Made by a program: the position numbers and the translations under genes. Shown here in pieces: positions 1-8,283 of a DNA stretch of 64,000 bases. Source of the stretch: an uncultured Tateyamaria sp. (GTDB taxonomy: Bacteria; Pseudomonadota; Alphaproteobacteria; Rhodobacterales; Rhodobacteraceae); the NCBI RefSeq assembly GCF_947503465.1, contig NZ_CANNDN010000001.1, positions 1,674,001-1,738,000 on the forward strand, written 5' to 3'. The notes beneath the pieces are model-generated. The model made no database searches. It saw only the letters and a program-made list of their open reading frames with translations, and was not told the origin of the DNA. Positions within the stretch are counted from its first letter, which is position 1; each line of letters opens with the position of its first letter.

Positions 1-2
1 CC

Positions 3-785
3 CACAGCGCGGGGGATGTGCTGTTGTCGGTGACCGGCTTGTCCGTTGCATCGCCTTCGGCATTTGGCATGGCGCTCAAAGACATTTCTTTCGATGTGCG
101 CGCAGGCGAAGTGCTGGGCATAGGGGGGGTTGCAGGGAACGGACAGGACGAATTGCTGGCGGTCCTGTCGGGCGAGTTGCCCTGTCAGGTCGGCATGGTG
201 CGGTTTCGCGCACGCGATCTGGCCAAGGACGGTCCGGAAGCGCGCCGCGGGCTGGGCGTGCTGGCCGCGCCCGAGGAACGGTTGGGACATGCGGCGGCGC
301 CCAACATGTCCCTAATCGAAAATGCCATGCTCACGGGGTCCGCCCGCGAGGGGCTGGTGCATCGGGGCCTGTTGAACTGGACCAAGACGCGCGCCTTTGC
401 AGAGCGGATCATCGCGGGCTTTGATGTGCGCACGCCGGGGCCCGAAAACGCGGCACGGTCGCTGTCCGGGGGGAACCTGCAGAAATTCGTGATCGGACGC
501 GAGGTGTTGCAACGGCCCGAAGTTCTGGTCGTGAACCAACCCACCTGGGGTGTGGACGCGGCGGCCGCGGCCGCGATCCGTCAGGCCTTGCTGGATCTGG
601 CCGCAAACGGGTCAGCCGTTGTGGCAATTTCGCAGGACCTTGACGAGTTGATGGAAATCTCGGACCGGTTTGCCGCCCTGAACGAAGGGCGCCTGAGCGA
701 TCCACAACCGACCGCCGGTCTGAATGTGGAACACATCGGTCTCATGCTTGGCGGTGCCCACGGAATGGAGGTTGCACATGTTTGA
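3..785 (+). CDS. Nucleoside-type ABC transporter ATP-binding protein, C-terminal part
   Basis: This is the carboxy-terminal half of a two-domain ABC ATPase of the sugar/nucleoside importer type; the reading frame is open to the window edge, so the start lies outside. About 260 residues remain, covering the second nucleotide-binding domain. A Walker A-like loop GVAGNGQDEL is visible, in which the usual GKS/T is degenerate, as is common for the second domain of this family. The signature LSGGNLQK follows, and the Walker B region reads VLVVNQPTWGVD, with Asn-Gln where Asp-Glu is usual. The protein would power the two permeases and BMP binding protein encoded directly downstream. Family-level identification is firm. 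The substrate (purine nucleosides are typical for BMP-linked systems) is inferred from the operon. Confidence 0.9.
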   Translation, partial: HSAGDVLLSVTGLSVASPSAFGMALKDISFDVRAGEVLGIGGVAGNGQDELLAVLSGELPCQVGMVRFRARDLAKDGPEARRGLGVLAAPEERLGHAAAPNMSLIENAMLTGSAREGLVHRGLLNWTKTRAFAERIIAGFDVRTPGPENAARSLSGGNLQKFVIGREVLQRPEVLVVNQPTWGVDAAAAAAIRQALLDLAANGSAVVAISQDLDELMEISDRFAALNEGRLSDPQPTAGLNVEHIGLMLGGAHGMEVAHV

Positions 786-839
786 TATGGGCCCTCCGGG
801 GGTCGTATTTTGGGTCGGAAGAAACATGCAGGTGTGCCC

Positions 840-1922
840 GTGATCCGCCTTGAGGCGCGGCCGCAACCGTCGGCCATGATGGCCTATGCGACACCGGTTC
901 TGGCGGTTGTGTTGACCATGATTTTTGGCGGTGTCCTGTTTGCCGTTCTGGGAAAGGACCCGTTTCAGGCCATCACCACGATCTTCTGGGATCCGATCTT
1001 TGGCGAGTTCGCCTTTTTCTATCGCCCCCAACTGCTGATCAAGGGCGCGCCACTTGTTCTGATCGCCATTGGCCTCGCGCTTGGGTTTCGCGCGGGCATC
1101 TGGAACATCGGGGCCGAGGGGCAATACATCATCGGGGCCATCTGCGGCGCGGGCGCGGGGCTGGCGTTTTATCCGACCGAGAGCGTTCTGATCTTTCCGC
1201 TGATGGTGCTGGCCGGCGCCTTGGGCGGTTGGGCCTGGGCCATGATCCCGGCCGTTTTGAGGGTCAAGTTCGGCACCAACGAGATTTTGGTCTCGCTCAT
1301 GCTGGTCTATGTGGCCGAGCAGCTTCTCGCCTCCATGTCCTTGGGTTTGTTGAAAAACCCCGAAGGGTTCGGCTTTCCCGGGTCACGCAATTTGCAGCAA
1401 TACCCATCAGCCCATAATGCCGAGATCATCGCAGGCACGGGCATGCATTGGGGCGTCGTGGCGGCGCTGATCGCGGTGATCTTTGCCTATGTTCTGCTGA
1501 CGCGGCACCGGTTGGGCTTTGCCATCCGGGTGACGGGCGAGGCACCGCGCGCGGCCAAGTTCGGCGGTGTGAACCCCGGTCGGCTGGTGCTCTTTTGTCT
1601 GGGCATGTCGGGTCTGCTGGCCGGGCTTGCGGGCATGTTCGAAGTGGCAGGACCGTCGGGCCAGATCAGCATCGACTTCAATGTGGGCTATGGGTTTACG
1701 GCGATCATCGTGGCGTTTCTCGGGCGGCTCAATCCGCTGGGGATCGTGGCGGCAGGGCTGTTGATGGCGCTGACTTACATTGGCGGGGACATCGCGCAGT
1801 CGCAGCTGGGTCTGCCCGCCGCAGCCATTCAGGTCTTCCAGGGGATGCTGTTGTTCTTCCTGCTGGCGCTGGATGTTCTGACGAATTACCGCGTGCGGTT
1901 TGGCGGGGCGGAGGTGGCGTGA
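840..1922 (+). CDS. ABC transporter permease, BMP/nucleoside type (first permease)
   Basis: This integral membrane permease of about 360 residues belongs to the branched-chain/ribose-like permease family. Many hydrophobic segments are visible, with the family-typical stretch GFRAGIWNIGAEGQYIIGA near residue 90 and a conserved loop around GEAPRAAKFGGVNPGR. I place the start at GTG 840, with AGG about 8 bases upstream, rather than the upstream TTG at 810, because residues before 840 look non-coding. The gene follows the ATPase gene by about 55 bases. Its stop overlaps the start of the next small gene by one base (TGATG), so translation is probably coupled. It would form one half of the membrane channel, together with the permease at 2194. 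Confidence 0.9.
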   Translation: MIRLEARPQPSAMMAYATPVLAVVLTMIFGGVLFAVLGKDPFQAITTIFWDPIFGEFAFFYRPQLLIKGAPLVLIAIGLALGFRAGIWNIGAEGQYIIGAICGAGAGLAFYPTESVLIFPLMVLAGALGGWAWAMIPAVLRVKFGTNEILVSLMLVYVAEQLLASMSLGLLKNPEGFGFPGSRNLQQYPSAHNAEIIAGTGMHWGVVAALIAVIFAYVLLTRHRLGFAIRVTGEAPRAAKFGGVNPGRLVLFCLGMSGLLAGLAGMFEVAGPSGQISIDFNVGYGFTAIIVAFLGRLNPLGIVAAGLLMALTYIGGDIAQSQLGLPAAAIQVFQGMLLFFLLALDVLTNYRVRFGGAEVA

Positions 1923-2191
1923 TGCGTCAAATCCATCTGCTCATATCCGCATTCTTCTTAGGGTGTTTTGTTTTGCCCTTTTGCCTGTGGGCGGCCGATC
2001 AAGCGGTAGTGATATTGGCACCCGCTATGTTTGGTTTTTTCACGGTCCCAGCAATTGCGGTACTCACCTTCCTTGGTGCACAACGGGGCTTGGGCCGTGT
2101 GGCTCGCTTCAGCCAATATGCAGGCGTGACCTTGGCCGGCACACTTTTCCCAAGCGGCCTCCTGCTTCTTGCGTTGGCTATGAGAGGCTAA
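1922..2191 (+). CDS. Small three-helix membrane protein inside a nucleoside ABC operon
   Basis: This small gene of 89 residues encodes MRQIHLLISAFFLGC at its start and ends LLLALAMRG. Three hydrophobic stretches, roughly residues 5-24, 28-50 and 64-86, suggest a small inner-membrane protein. The ATG overlaps the stop of the upstream permease by one base, and the next permease starts two bases after its stop, so it is firmly inside the operon. Its base composition appears less GC-rich than its neighbours. I do not recognise a family. It could be an accessory subunit or stability factor of the importer, or a passenger gene; the sequence alone does not decide. Confidence 0.7.
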   Translation: MRQIHLLISAFFLGCFVLPFCLWAADQAVVILAPAMFGFFTVPAIAVLTFLGAQRGLGRVARFSQYAGVTLAGTLFPSGLLLLALAMRG

Positions 2192-2193
2192 GA

Positions 2194-3114
2194 ATGGACC
2201 TTTCTGCCATCAACCCCATCCTCCTGATCGCTGCCATGATCGCCGCAGCCACACCCATCCTACTGGCCGCCATAGGCGAGCTTGTCGTCGAACGCGCAGG
2301 TGTGCTGAACCTCGGGGTCGAAGGAATGATGATCACAGGCGCGGTCTGCGGTTTCATCATTGCCGTCAACACCGGCTCCCCCACAGTTGGCTTCATCGCC
2401 GCCGCCATAGGGGGCGCGGTGCTCAGCCTGCTCTTTGCCTTTCTCACCCAAATCGCGCTGGCCAATCAGGTGGCCTCGGGCCTCGCGCTTACGCTGTTCG
2501 GCCTAGGGCTGTCGTCGCTCATGGGCCAGAGTTATGTCGGGATCAAACCCCCTCGGGCCGAGGCGACGCCATTGGGGCTGCTGGCCGATCTTCCGGTCAT
2601 CGGGCCGATCATCTTTGGTCATGATTTGATGGTGTATCTGGGTCTCGGCATCCTTGCCGCGACTTGGGCCGTGCTCAAGTTCACACGCATGGGGCTGGTC
2701 CTGCGCGCTGTCGGGGAAAACCACGACGCGGCGCATGCACTTGGGTACAAGGTCAAGCGGATCCGCACCCTTGCCATCCTGTTTGGCGGGGCCTGTGCGG
2801 GCTTGGGCGGCGCTTACATCAGCCTGATCCGCGTACCGCAATGGACCGAAGGGATGACGGCCGGGGTCGGGTGGATCGCACTCGCGCTGGTTGTCTTTGC
2901 CAGTTGGAAGCCGTGGCGCGTCCTGCTGGGTGCCTATCTTTTTGGCGGGATCACCCAGCTGCAGTTGAACCTGCAAGGGGCAGGCGTTGCCATTCCGGTC
3001 GAGTATTTGGCAATGTCACCCTACATCGTGACGATCATCGTTCTGGTGATTCTAAGCGCGGACAAATCTCGCGCCCCCGGCTCACTGGGGCGCACATTCC
3101 ACGCCTCGGGATAA
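2194..3114 (+). CDS. ABC transporter permease, BMP/nucleoside type (second permease)
   Basis: This is the second membrane permease of the importer, 306 residues and highly hydrophobic. The N-terminal segment contains GELVVERAGVLNLGVEGMM, the hallmark of the second permease in BMP-linked nucleoside importers. A loop with GENHDAAHALGYKVKRIR near residue 180 is the likely coupling region contacting the ATPase. The start at ATG 2194 is chosen because it follows GAGAGG by a normal distance and gives a clean membrane N-terminus; the frame is open further upstream but runs through the small gene. The gene lies between the 89-residue membrane protein and the binding protein in one transcription unit. 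Confidence 0.92.
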   Translation: MDLSAINPILLIAAMIAAATPILLAAIGELVVERAGVLNLGVEGMMITGAVCGFIIAVNTGSPTVGFIAAAIGGAVLSLLFAFLTQIALANQVASGLALTLFGLGLSSLMGQSYVGIKPPRAEATPLGLLADLPVIGPIIFGHDLMVYLGLGILAATWAVLKFTRMGLVLRAVGENHDAAHALGYKVKRIRTLAILFGGACAGLGGAYISLIRVPQWTEGMTAGVGWIALALVVFASWKPWRVLLGAYLFGGITQLQLNLQGAGVAIPVEYLAMSPYIVTIIVLVILSADKSRAPGSLGRTFHASG

Positions 3115-3144
3115 GGGGCGCACCAAAATGGGGAGAAACCTGAG

Positions 3145-4227
3145 ATGAAATTTACGACACTTTTGGCCAGTGCGGCCATGGTGCTGGGCCTTGGTGGCGC
3201 GGTGCTGGCTGACGGTCATGAAAAGACCAAGGTCGGCTTTGTCTATGTCGGGCCCGTGGGCGACGGCGGCTGGACCTACGAACACGACCAGGGCCGCCTC
3301 GCGGTCGAGGCTGAGTTCGGCGACGCGGTCGAAACCGTGTTTGTCGAAAACGTGGCCGAAGGGCCCGACAGCGAACGCGTTATGACACAGATGGCGCTCG
3401 ATGGCGCAGACCTGATCTTTACCACATCCTTTGGCTACATGGACCCGACCAACAATGTGGCGGCCAAGTTCCCGGACGTGAAATTCGAACACGCAACGGG
3501 CTACAAGCGCCTGCACCCGAACGTGTCGACCTACTCGGCCCGTTTCTACGAAGGGCGCGCCATTCAGGGCCACATCGCGGGCAACATGACCAAGTCGAAC
3601 ATCATCGGCTATATCGGCTCCTTCCCGATCCCCGAAGTGATCCGCGGCATCAACTCGGCCTATATCCATGCCAAGAAGGTGAACCCGGATGTCGAGTTCA
3701 AGATCATCTGGGTCTACACCTGGTTTGACCCCGCCAAGGAAGCGGATGCCGCCAAGACCCTGATCGACCAGGGCGCGGACGTGGTTCTGCAACACACCGA
3801 CTCCACCGCCCCGCAAGCGGCGGCACAGGAAGCAGGCGGCGTTGTGACCTTTGGCCAGGCGTCGGACATGGGTCAGTACGGCCCCTTCCCGCGCGTCTCG
3901 TCCATCATTGACGACTGGGCCCCCTACTACATCGCGCGCACCCGCGCCGTGATGGAGGGCACATGGGAACAGCAGGACACATGGGACGGCATCGGCCCGG
4001 GCATGGTCAAGATCGGCGAAATCTCTGACGCCGTGCCAGAGAACGTGAAGGCCGAAGCGCTTGCCATGAAGGCGGCCCTGGCTGACGGGTCCTACCATGC
4101 GTTCACCGGCCCGCTGAACAAGCAGGACGGCACGCCGTGGCTGGCCGAAGGCGAGACAGCCGATGATGGCACGCTCGCGGGCATGAACTTCTATGTCGAA
4201 GGCATCGAAGGCGACATTCCGCAGTAA
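3145..4227 (+). CDS. BMP family ABC transporter substrate-binding protein
   Basis: This periplasmic binding protein of the BMP (basic membrane protein/PnrA) family has 360 residues. A signal peptide spans about residues 1-22 and would be cleaved near VLA-DGHEK; there is no lipobox cysteine. The mature protein begins TKVGFVYVGPVGDGGWTYEH, which is characteristic of the family, and contains the motif SFGYMDPTNNVAAKFPDVKFEH. It is preceded by GGGAGA and is the last gene of the operon, followed by a hairpin terminator. Family members bind purine nucleosides or related ligands, so uptake of a nucleoside or base is likely but not shown. Confidence 0.92.
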   Translation: MKFTTLLASAAMVLGLGGAVLADGHEKTKVGFVYVGPVGDGGWTYEHDQGRLAVEAEFGDAVETVFVENVAEGPDSERVMTQMALDGADLIFTTSFGYMDPTNNVAAKFPDVKFEHATGYKRLHPNVSTYSARFYEGRAIQGHIAGNMTKSNIIGYIGSFPIPEVIRGINSAYIHAKKVNPDVEFKIIWVYTWFDPAKEADAAKTLIDQGADVVLQHTDSTAPQAAAQEAGGVVTFGQASDMGQYGPFPRVSSIIDDWAPYYIARTRAVMEGTWEQQDTWDGIGPGMVKIGEISDAVPENVKAEALAMKAALADGSYHAFTGPLNKQDGTPWLAEGETADDGTLAGMNFYVEGIEGDIPQ

Positions 4228-4266
4228 GCGGCACGCAAAAGGCGGGGATGTCCCGCGCCCATTGGA

Positions 4267-4294
4267 ACCCCCCGGCCCTGTGTCGGGGGTTTTT
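4267..4294 (+). terminator. Rho-independent terminator of the nucleoside ABC operon
   Basis: A stem of CCCCCG and CGGGGG around a nine-base loop is followed by a run of five T bases, about 40 bases after the stop of the binding-protein gene. It also lies just beyond the 3' end of the convergent muramidase gene. Confidence 0.8.
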
Positions 4295-4357
4295 CGGTGC
4301 ACAGGGCGTTTCGACACATGCCCCGTGCCCGCACCTCCGCCCCGTCACACGCCCGCG

Positions 4358-5080
4358 CTACCGCGCGAAAATCCGCACCATTTGCGCGTCAAAATGCGCC
4401 CAGGTCATCGTCGCCTTGTTCCCCGCATAGCCATGGTAATGCGACTTCCCGGTGTCATTGGGCAGACCCGCCCAGATCTTGGCCAGATTGTTCATGAACG
4501 CATCGCGCGGCATGTTTCCGGACAGGAAGGACTCCAAACCGGCATCAGCCAACAGGATATCTGCCAACCGATCCTGCACCTCCGGCGAAAAGCGCTGCCT
4601 TGGGTCAAGCCCCGCCTGGCGCACCAGTCGGCGCAGCGTCGGCGGGATGAATTGATAGCGGCCAATGGCGTGGGGCTGGCCGGGCGTCTCATCGATCCAG
4701 TCATAAATCTGCTGAATGGTCATCTGGGTCGGGGCCGCGTCGGGTTTGATCGTGGCCCCGTACTGTACCGCGTCATAGCCCTTGGCGCCGGCCTCGGCTT
4801 GCGCGATCAACGTGCGCAGCCGGGCAACCCGGCCACCAACCGGATAATTGCGCAGCTTTTCAACCTCGGTCGGGTCCGGTGGGGCAAACAGGCCGGTCAT
4901 GGATCGGCCCGCAAACAGACTGGCACCGGTATGGCGGATCATCGGCTGCCGGGTCTCGAACAACGGGGCCGCCTTGGTCAACAGGCTGGCGCGGGTCGCC
5001 ATTGGCAACGCCTCGCCCCAGGCAATGGCCGCCTGCACCACCAAAGCCACACACGCCAAAAGGCACCATATCCACCGCAT
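4358..5080 (-). CDS. Lysozyme-like muramidase, GH104-like, exported
   Basis: This 240-residue protein has an N-terminal hydrophobic segment (about residues 3-22) that would act as a signal peptide or anchor. The rest resembles phage-lambda-type lysozymes (GH104-like): RTLIAQAEAGAKGYDAV carries the probable catalytic Glu, and AIGRYQFIPPTLRRLV matches the conserved GRYQ segment. It would cleave the glycan strand of peptidoglycan in the periplasm. The gene stands alone, convergent with the ABC operon. There are no holin or other phage genes nearby, so a cell-wall role in the host is more likely than a prophage remnant. Confidence 0.75.
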   Translation of the reverse strand: MRWIWCLLACVALVVQAAIAWGEALPMATRASLLTKAAPLFETRQPMIRHTGASLFAGRSMTGLFAPPDPTEVEKLRNYPVGGRVARLRTLIAQAEAGAKGYDAVQYGATIKPDAAPTQMTIQQIYDWIDETPGQPHAIGRYQFIPPTLRRLVRQAGLDPRQRFSPEVQDRLADILLADAGLESFLSGNMPRDAFMNNLAKIWAGLPNDTGKSHYHGYAGNKATMTWAHFDAQMVRIFAR

Positions 5081-5205
5081 CGCAATCCCATTCTGAAATT
5101 ATCGCGTGCGGGCGTTTTGGGGCGCGACACCTAAACACCGGGTTGCCGCGCCGCCGGGATATGATCGGGATTTAGTTCAAATGCGACGGATCAAGTCCAC
5201 CCGTT

Positions 5206-5442
5206 TCAGGTGTTCAGTCGGTCATAGATCTGATCCTTCAGCGCCATCCGCTGCTTGCGCAAATCCTGCATGAACAGATCCGAGACGGGTTCCACGTCCG
5301 TTTCCGCCCGGTGCACGGCGCGGTTCAGGCTGTGATACGTCTCAACCAATCGCGCAAAATGCGCGTCACGACCGCGCAATTCGGAAATGCGTGCGGCATG
5401 TTCGGGAAAGTCATTGGCCAGTTCGTGCGGCGTGTTCGACAT
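5206..5442 (-). CDS. YdcH family (DUF465) small protein
   Basis: This small 78-residue, highly charged protein matches the YdcH/DUF465 family: HELANDFPEHAARISELR near the start and LRKQRMALKDQIYDRL near the end are typical. The family forms short helical hairpins and has no established function. It follows the polyphosphate kinase gene on the same strand with a 14-base gap and may be co-transcribed with it. Confidence 0.85.
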   Translation of the reverse strand: MSNTPHELANDFPEHAARISELRGRDAHFARLVETYHSLNRAVHRAETDVEPVSDLFMQDLRKQRMALKDQIYDRLNT

Positions 5443-5456
5443 CGTAACCTCGGGGT

Positions 5457-6332
5457 TCAGCTTTTGCGGGAGTGCGGGTGACGTGACGCCGCCAGAATGT
5501 GCCCGGCCTCGTGAACGGACGTATCGGCATGCTGCACGATCAATGGATCAGGCGGCGTTACCACGCTCAGATCCTTGCCGGGGTAGTCCAGGCTCGCCAG
5601 AAAATGCTTCATACAGTTGATGCGGGCACGTTTCTTGTCATTGGACTTGATGACTGTCCACGGCGCATCGGCCGTATCCGTGTAGAAAAACATCGCCTCC
5701 TTCGCCTCTGTGTAATCGTCCCACTTGTCCAGGCTGGCCCGATCGATGGGCGACAGTTTCCATTGCTTCAGCGGGTCGGTTTCACGCGCTTCAAAGCGGC
5801 GGCGCTGTTCGTCCTGGGTCACCGAGAACCAGTACTTGAACAGATGAATGCCCGACCGCACCAACATGCGTTCGAACTCGGGCGTCTGCCGCATGAATTC
5901 CAGGTACGCGTTGGCCGCGCAAAAGGACATCACCCGTTCCACCCCGGCACGGTTGTACCACGACCTGTCATACAGAACGATCTCGCCAGCGGTCGGCAGA
6001 TGCTTGATGTAGCGTTGGAAAAACCACTGCCCCCGCTCGGCGTCCGACGGTTTGTTCAGGGCGACCACACGGGCCGCGCGCGGGTTCAGATGTTCCATGA
6101 ACCGCTTGATCGTGCCGCCCTTTCCGGCAGCATCGCGGCCCTCGAACAAAAGCACGAATTTCTGGCCGGTCTCCTGCACCCACAGCTGCACTTTCAACAA
6201 CTCGACCTGCAAGGCCGCCTTCTCCGCCTCGTAGTCGGCGCGGCTCATCCTTTCAGGATAGGGGTATTGCCTCGTGTCAAAGGCCTGCGCGGCGGATGGG
6301 TTGGCATCTACGGTTTGAAGGGGCTGTGCCAC
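5457..6332 (-). CDS. ppk2: Polyphosphate kinase 2 (PPK2 family)
   Basis: A cytoplasmic PPK2-family enzyme that transfers phosphate between polyphosphate and nucleotides (GDP/ADP to GTP/ATP in characterised members). The Walker A-like motif FEGRDAAGKGGTIKRF and the Walker B/lid region VLYDRSWYNRAGVERVMSF are both intact, followed by KYWFSVTQDEQRRRFEAR. About 291 residues is normal for a single-domain PPK2. I start at GTG 6332 because AGGAGA sits six bases upstream; an ATG at 6365 in the same frame has poorer context. It is upstream of the YdcH-like gene on the same strand. Confidence 0.92.
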   Translation of the reverse strand: MAQPLQTVDANPSAAQAFDTRQYPYPERMSRADYEAEKAALQVELLKVQLWVQETGQKFVLLFEGRDAAGKGGTIKRFMEHLNPRAARVVALNKPSDAERGQWFFQRYIKHLPTAGEIVLYDRSWYNRAGVERVMSFCAANAYLEFMRQTPEFERMLVRSGIHLFKYWFSVTQDEQRRRFEARETDPLKQWKLSPIDRASLDKWDDYTEAKEAMFFYTDTADAPWTVIKSNDKKRARINCMKHFLASLDYPGKDLSVVTPPDPLIVQHADTSVHEAGHILAASRHPHSRKS

Positions 6333-6404
6333 GTGACGTCTCCTGCTGTTTCCAGGCAGAATCAAACACCCAATGGCGCGCGGCGTCCTTGATATGCGTC
6401 AACT

Positions 6405-7082
6405 TCACAGATGTTTATCGAATACGGTCCAGACCGGCATCAATTCGTTGATCCGCGACACCGTGGCCTTCAGCAGACCGGTGTCGCGCCAATCGTCCGG
6501 CAGGGGCCCGGAAATGGCCAGGGCCTTGCGTTTCAGCAGGTCGGCATGGCGATGGTCCTGATCATAGGGTTTCGGGACGCGTTTCAATGGCTCGGGCCCC
6601 CAATCGCTGATCTGCGCGCCCTGCGATGCGATCTGATCCAGCGCGTCCTGCAGGCTGTCACCCCAGGTGTCGACAAACGCGCGGTACCGGGTCAGATGTT
6701 CGCCCTGCAATCCCATCACGCCCATGCCCAGGATGAAATAGTCCTGCGCCAGCCCCCAGAACCATGACGGCGCCAGCGGGTCCTTGTCCGCAGGCGTCCA
6801 CATGATGTGCAGATGCGTGTTCAAGGGCGTCTTGTCCTTGGAAAACCGCACATCGCGGTAAATGCGAAATACCTTTGGGCTGTGGGGTGTGCCGGTTATG
6901 CGGGCAATGTCCTCGGACATCAGGTCCGCAAAGAACCCGGCTGGCCCGGCAATGGCATCCTTGTAATGCGCCTTGTGCGGCTCGAACCACGCCTTGGAAT
7001 TGTTCTTCTCCAACTTGGCGAAAAAGGTCAGCGCCTCGTCCACCATCGCTTCAAACCCGTCAGCCATGCCCTTGCCCCCCAT
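6405..7082 (-). CDS. DUF2461 family protein (TIGR02453-type)
   Basis: A 225-residue protein of the DUF2461 family, with the family segments FFAKLEKNNSKAWFEPHK near residue 18, KVFRIYRDVRFSKDKTPLNTH near residue 65 and YFILGMGVMG further on. The biochemical function of the family is unknown; no signal peptide is visible. The start is the ATG at 7082, chosen because AGGAGGG lies six bases upstream; the frame is open for another 52 codons upstream but that part looks non-coding. It is divergent from the aldo/keto reductase at 7357. Confidence 0.82.
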   Translation of the reverse strand: MGGKGMADGFEAMVDEALTFFAKLEKNNSKAWFEPHKAHYKDAIAGPAGFFADLMSEDIARITGTPHSPKVFRIYRDVRFSKDKTPLNTHLHIMWTPADKDPLAPSWFWGLAQDYFILGMGVMGLQGEHLTRYRAFVDTWGDSLQDALDQIASQGAQISDWGPEPLKRVPKPYDQDHRHADLLKRKALAISGPLPDDWRDTGLLKATVSRINELMPVWTVFDKHL

Positions 7083-7210
7083 GTCGCACCCTCCTGAACC
7101 TATCGCGCCCGTGGGCACAGTCCACCGCATCCAACTGACAGTTTTCGGCAGCGGCAGACGTTTACGCCTTGGTAACGAACGCACCGCACGCCCCGTTAAC
7201 CATGGATTTG

Positions 7211-7260
7211 GGGCACAGTCAGTGCACAGGTTGTGCACAGTATGTGTACAGGTTGTGACC
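7211..7260. promoter_or_regulatory. Possible operator: near-identical 14-mers 22 bp apart
   Basis: In the 274-base gap between the divergent DUF2461 and aldo/keto reductase genes, GTGCACAGGTTGTG (7222-7235) and GTGTACAGGTTGTG (7244-7257) form a direct repeat with one mismatch and a 22-base period, with internal TGTGCACA dyads. The two-turn spacing suggests a dimeric regulator site. No regulator is encoded next to it, so the role is a guess. Confidence 0.35.
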
Positions 7261-7356
7261 CCGCCATATGCCTGTGTTAACGGGCTTTGCGCCGCAAATT
7301 GGCGCGGACGATGTTAACCGTTGCGCGTACGGTGCCTTAATGGCACGACTTGACCC

Positions 7357-8283
7357 ATGATTACGTCCCTCAATGGCACCCCGCTTTCCCCCCTGACCTT
7401 CGGCACGATGCAGTTCGGCGGTACCGCAGATGCACAGGAAAGCCGCGCGATGTTCGACGCCGCCCGCGCGGCAGGTATCACCCATTTCGACACGGCTTTC
7501 GTCTATACTGGCGGCGCGTCCGAGACCCTGCTGGGCGACATGGCACAGGCCGACCGCGAGGGGCTGATCATCGCAACCAAGGCCGCATATGAGGGCGGTT
7601 CGGGGCGCGCCAACATCCTCACCGGATTTGCAACCTCGCAACAGCGCCTGAAAATGGATGTGGTCGATATCCTCTACCTGCACCGCTTTGACGACAACAC
7701 ACCGCTGCAAGAAAGCTTCGATGCGCTCGCCACCCTCAAGCACGAAGGGCGCATTCGCCATATCGGCGTGTCCAACTTTGCAGCCTGGCAAGTGATGAAA
7801 GCGCAGGCCGTCGCCGCGCAATTCGGGATCAGGATCGACATGATCCAACCCATGCACAGCCTTGTCAAACGACAGGCCGAGGTCGAGATTTTCCCAATGG
7901 CCGTTGATCAAGCCATTGAAGTCGTGCCCTATTCGCCATTGGGTGGTGGATTGTTGACGGGCAAATACGCGCAGGGCGGATCCGGTCGCCTGACCGAAGA
8001 CCACCGGTATGCCGCGCGCTACAATGTGGGCTGGATGCATGATGCGGCGGCCAAACTGTCTGCGCTTTCCGCGGATCAGGGCACCGACCCTGCCACGCTC
8101 GCCGTGGCCTGGGCCATGGCACATCCCGCGCGTCCACGCCCCATCGTCTCTGCCAGGTCCGCCGCACAGTTGGCACCGTCGCTGGACGCGCTGAAGTTTG
8201 AAATGACGCCGGACCTCTATGATCGGATCACGGCATTCAGTGTCACCCCTCCTCCCGCCACGGACCGGATCGAAGAGGCATGA
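7357..8283 (+). CDS. Aldo/keto reductase
   Basis: A 308-residue NAD(P)H-dependent aldo/keto reductase. The catalytic tetrad is complete: Asp45 and Tyr50 in FDTAFVY, Lys75 in ATKAAY and His109 in YLHRFD. The C-terminal half has the VPYSPLGGGLLTGKY segment and the nucleotide-binding loop region typical of the family. The stop overlaps the start of the FAD oxidoreductase by four bases (ATGA), so the two are co-translated and probably act on related substrates. The substrate cannot be read from the sequence. Confidence 0.9.
   Translation: MITSLNGTPLSPLTFGTMQFGGTADAQESRAMFDAARAAGITHFDTAFVYTGGASETLLGDMAQADREGLIIATKAAYEGGSGRANILTGFATSQQRLKMDVVDILYLHRFDDNTPLQESFDALATLKHEGRIRHIGVSNFAAWQVMKAQAVAAQFGIRIDMIQPMHSLVKRQAEVEIFPMAVDQAIEVVPYSPLGGGLLTGKYAQGGSGRLTEDHRYAARYNVGWMHDAAAKLSALSADQGTDPATLAVAWAMAHPARPRPIVSARSAAQLAPSLDALKFEMTPDLYDRITAFSVTPPPATDRIEEA

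Noticed and set aside
3082-4317. 411-codon open frame antisense to the BMP binding-protein gene
   Set aside because: The opposite strand encodes a clear BMP family protein with a signal peptide. The antisense frame shows no recognisable motif and follows from high GC content at third positions.
4358-5080. Lysozyme-like gene as a prophage remnant
   Set aside because: There are no holin, tail, integrase or attachment sites around it, and it has a signal peptide and ordinary base composition.
7211-7260. TTGTGCACA-like boxes as a replication origin
   Set aside because: The resemblance to DnaA boxes is weak, there is no AT-rich unwinding region, and no dnaA, repABC or parAB gene is near.
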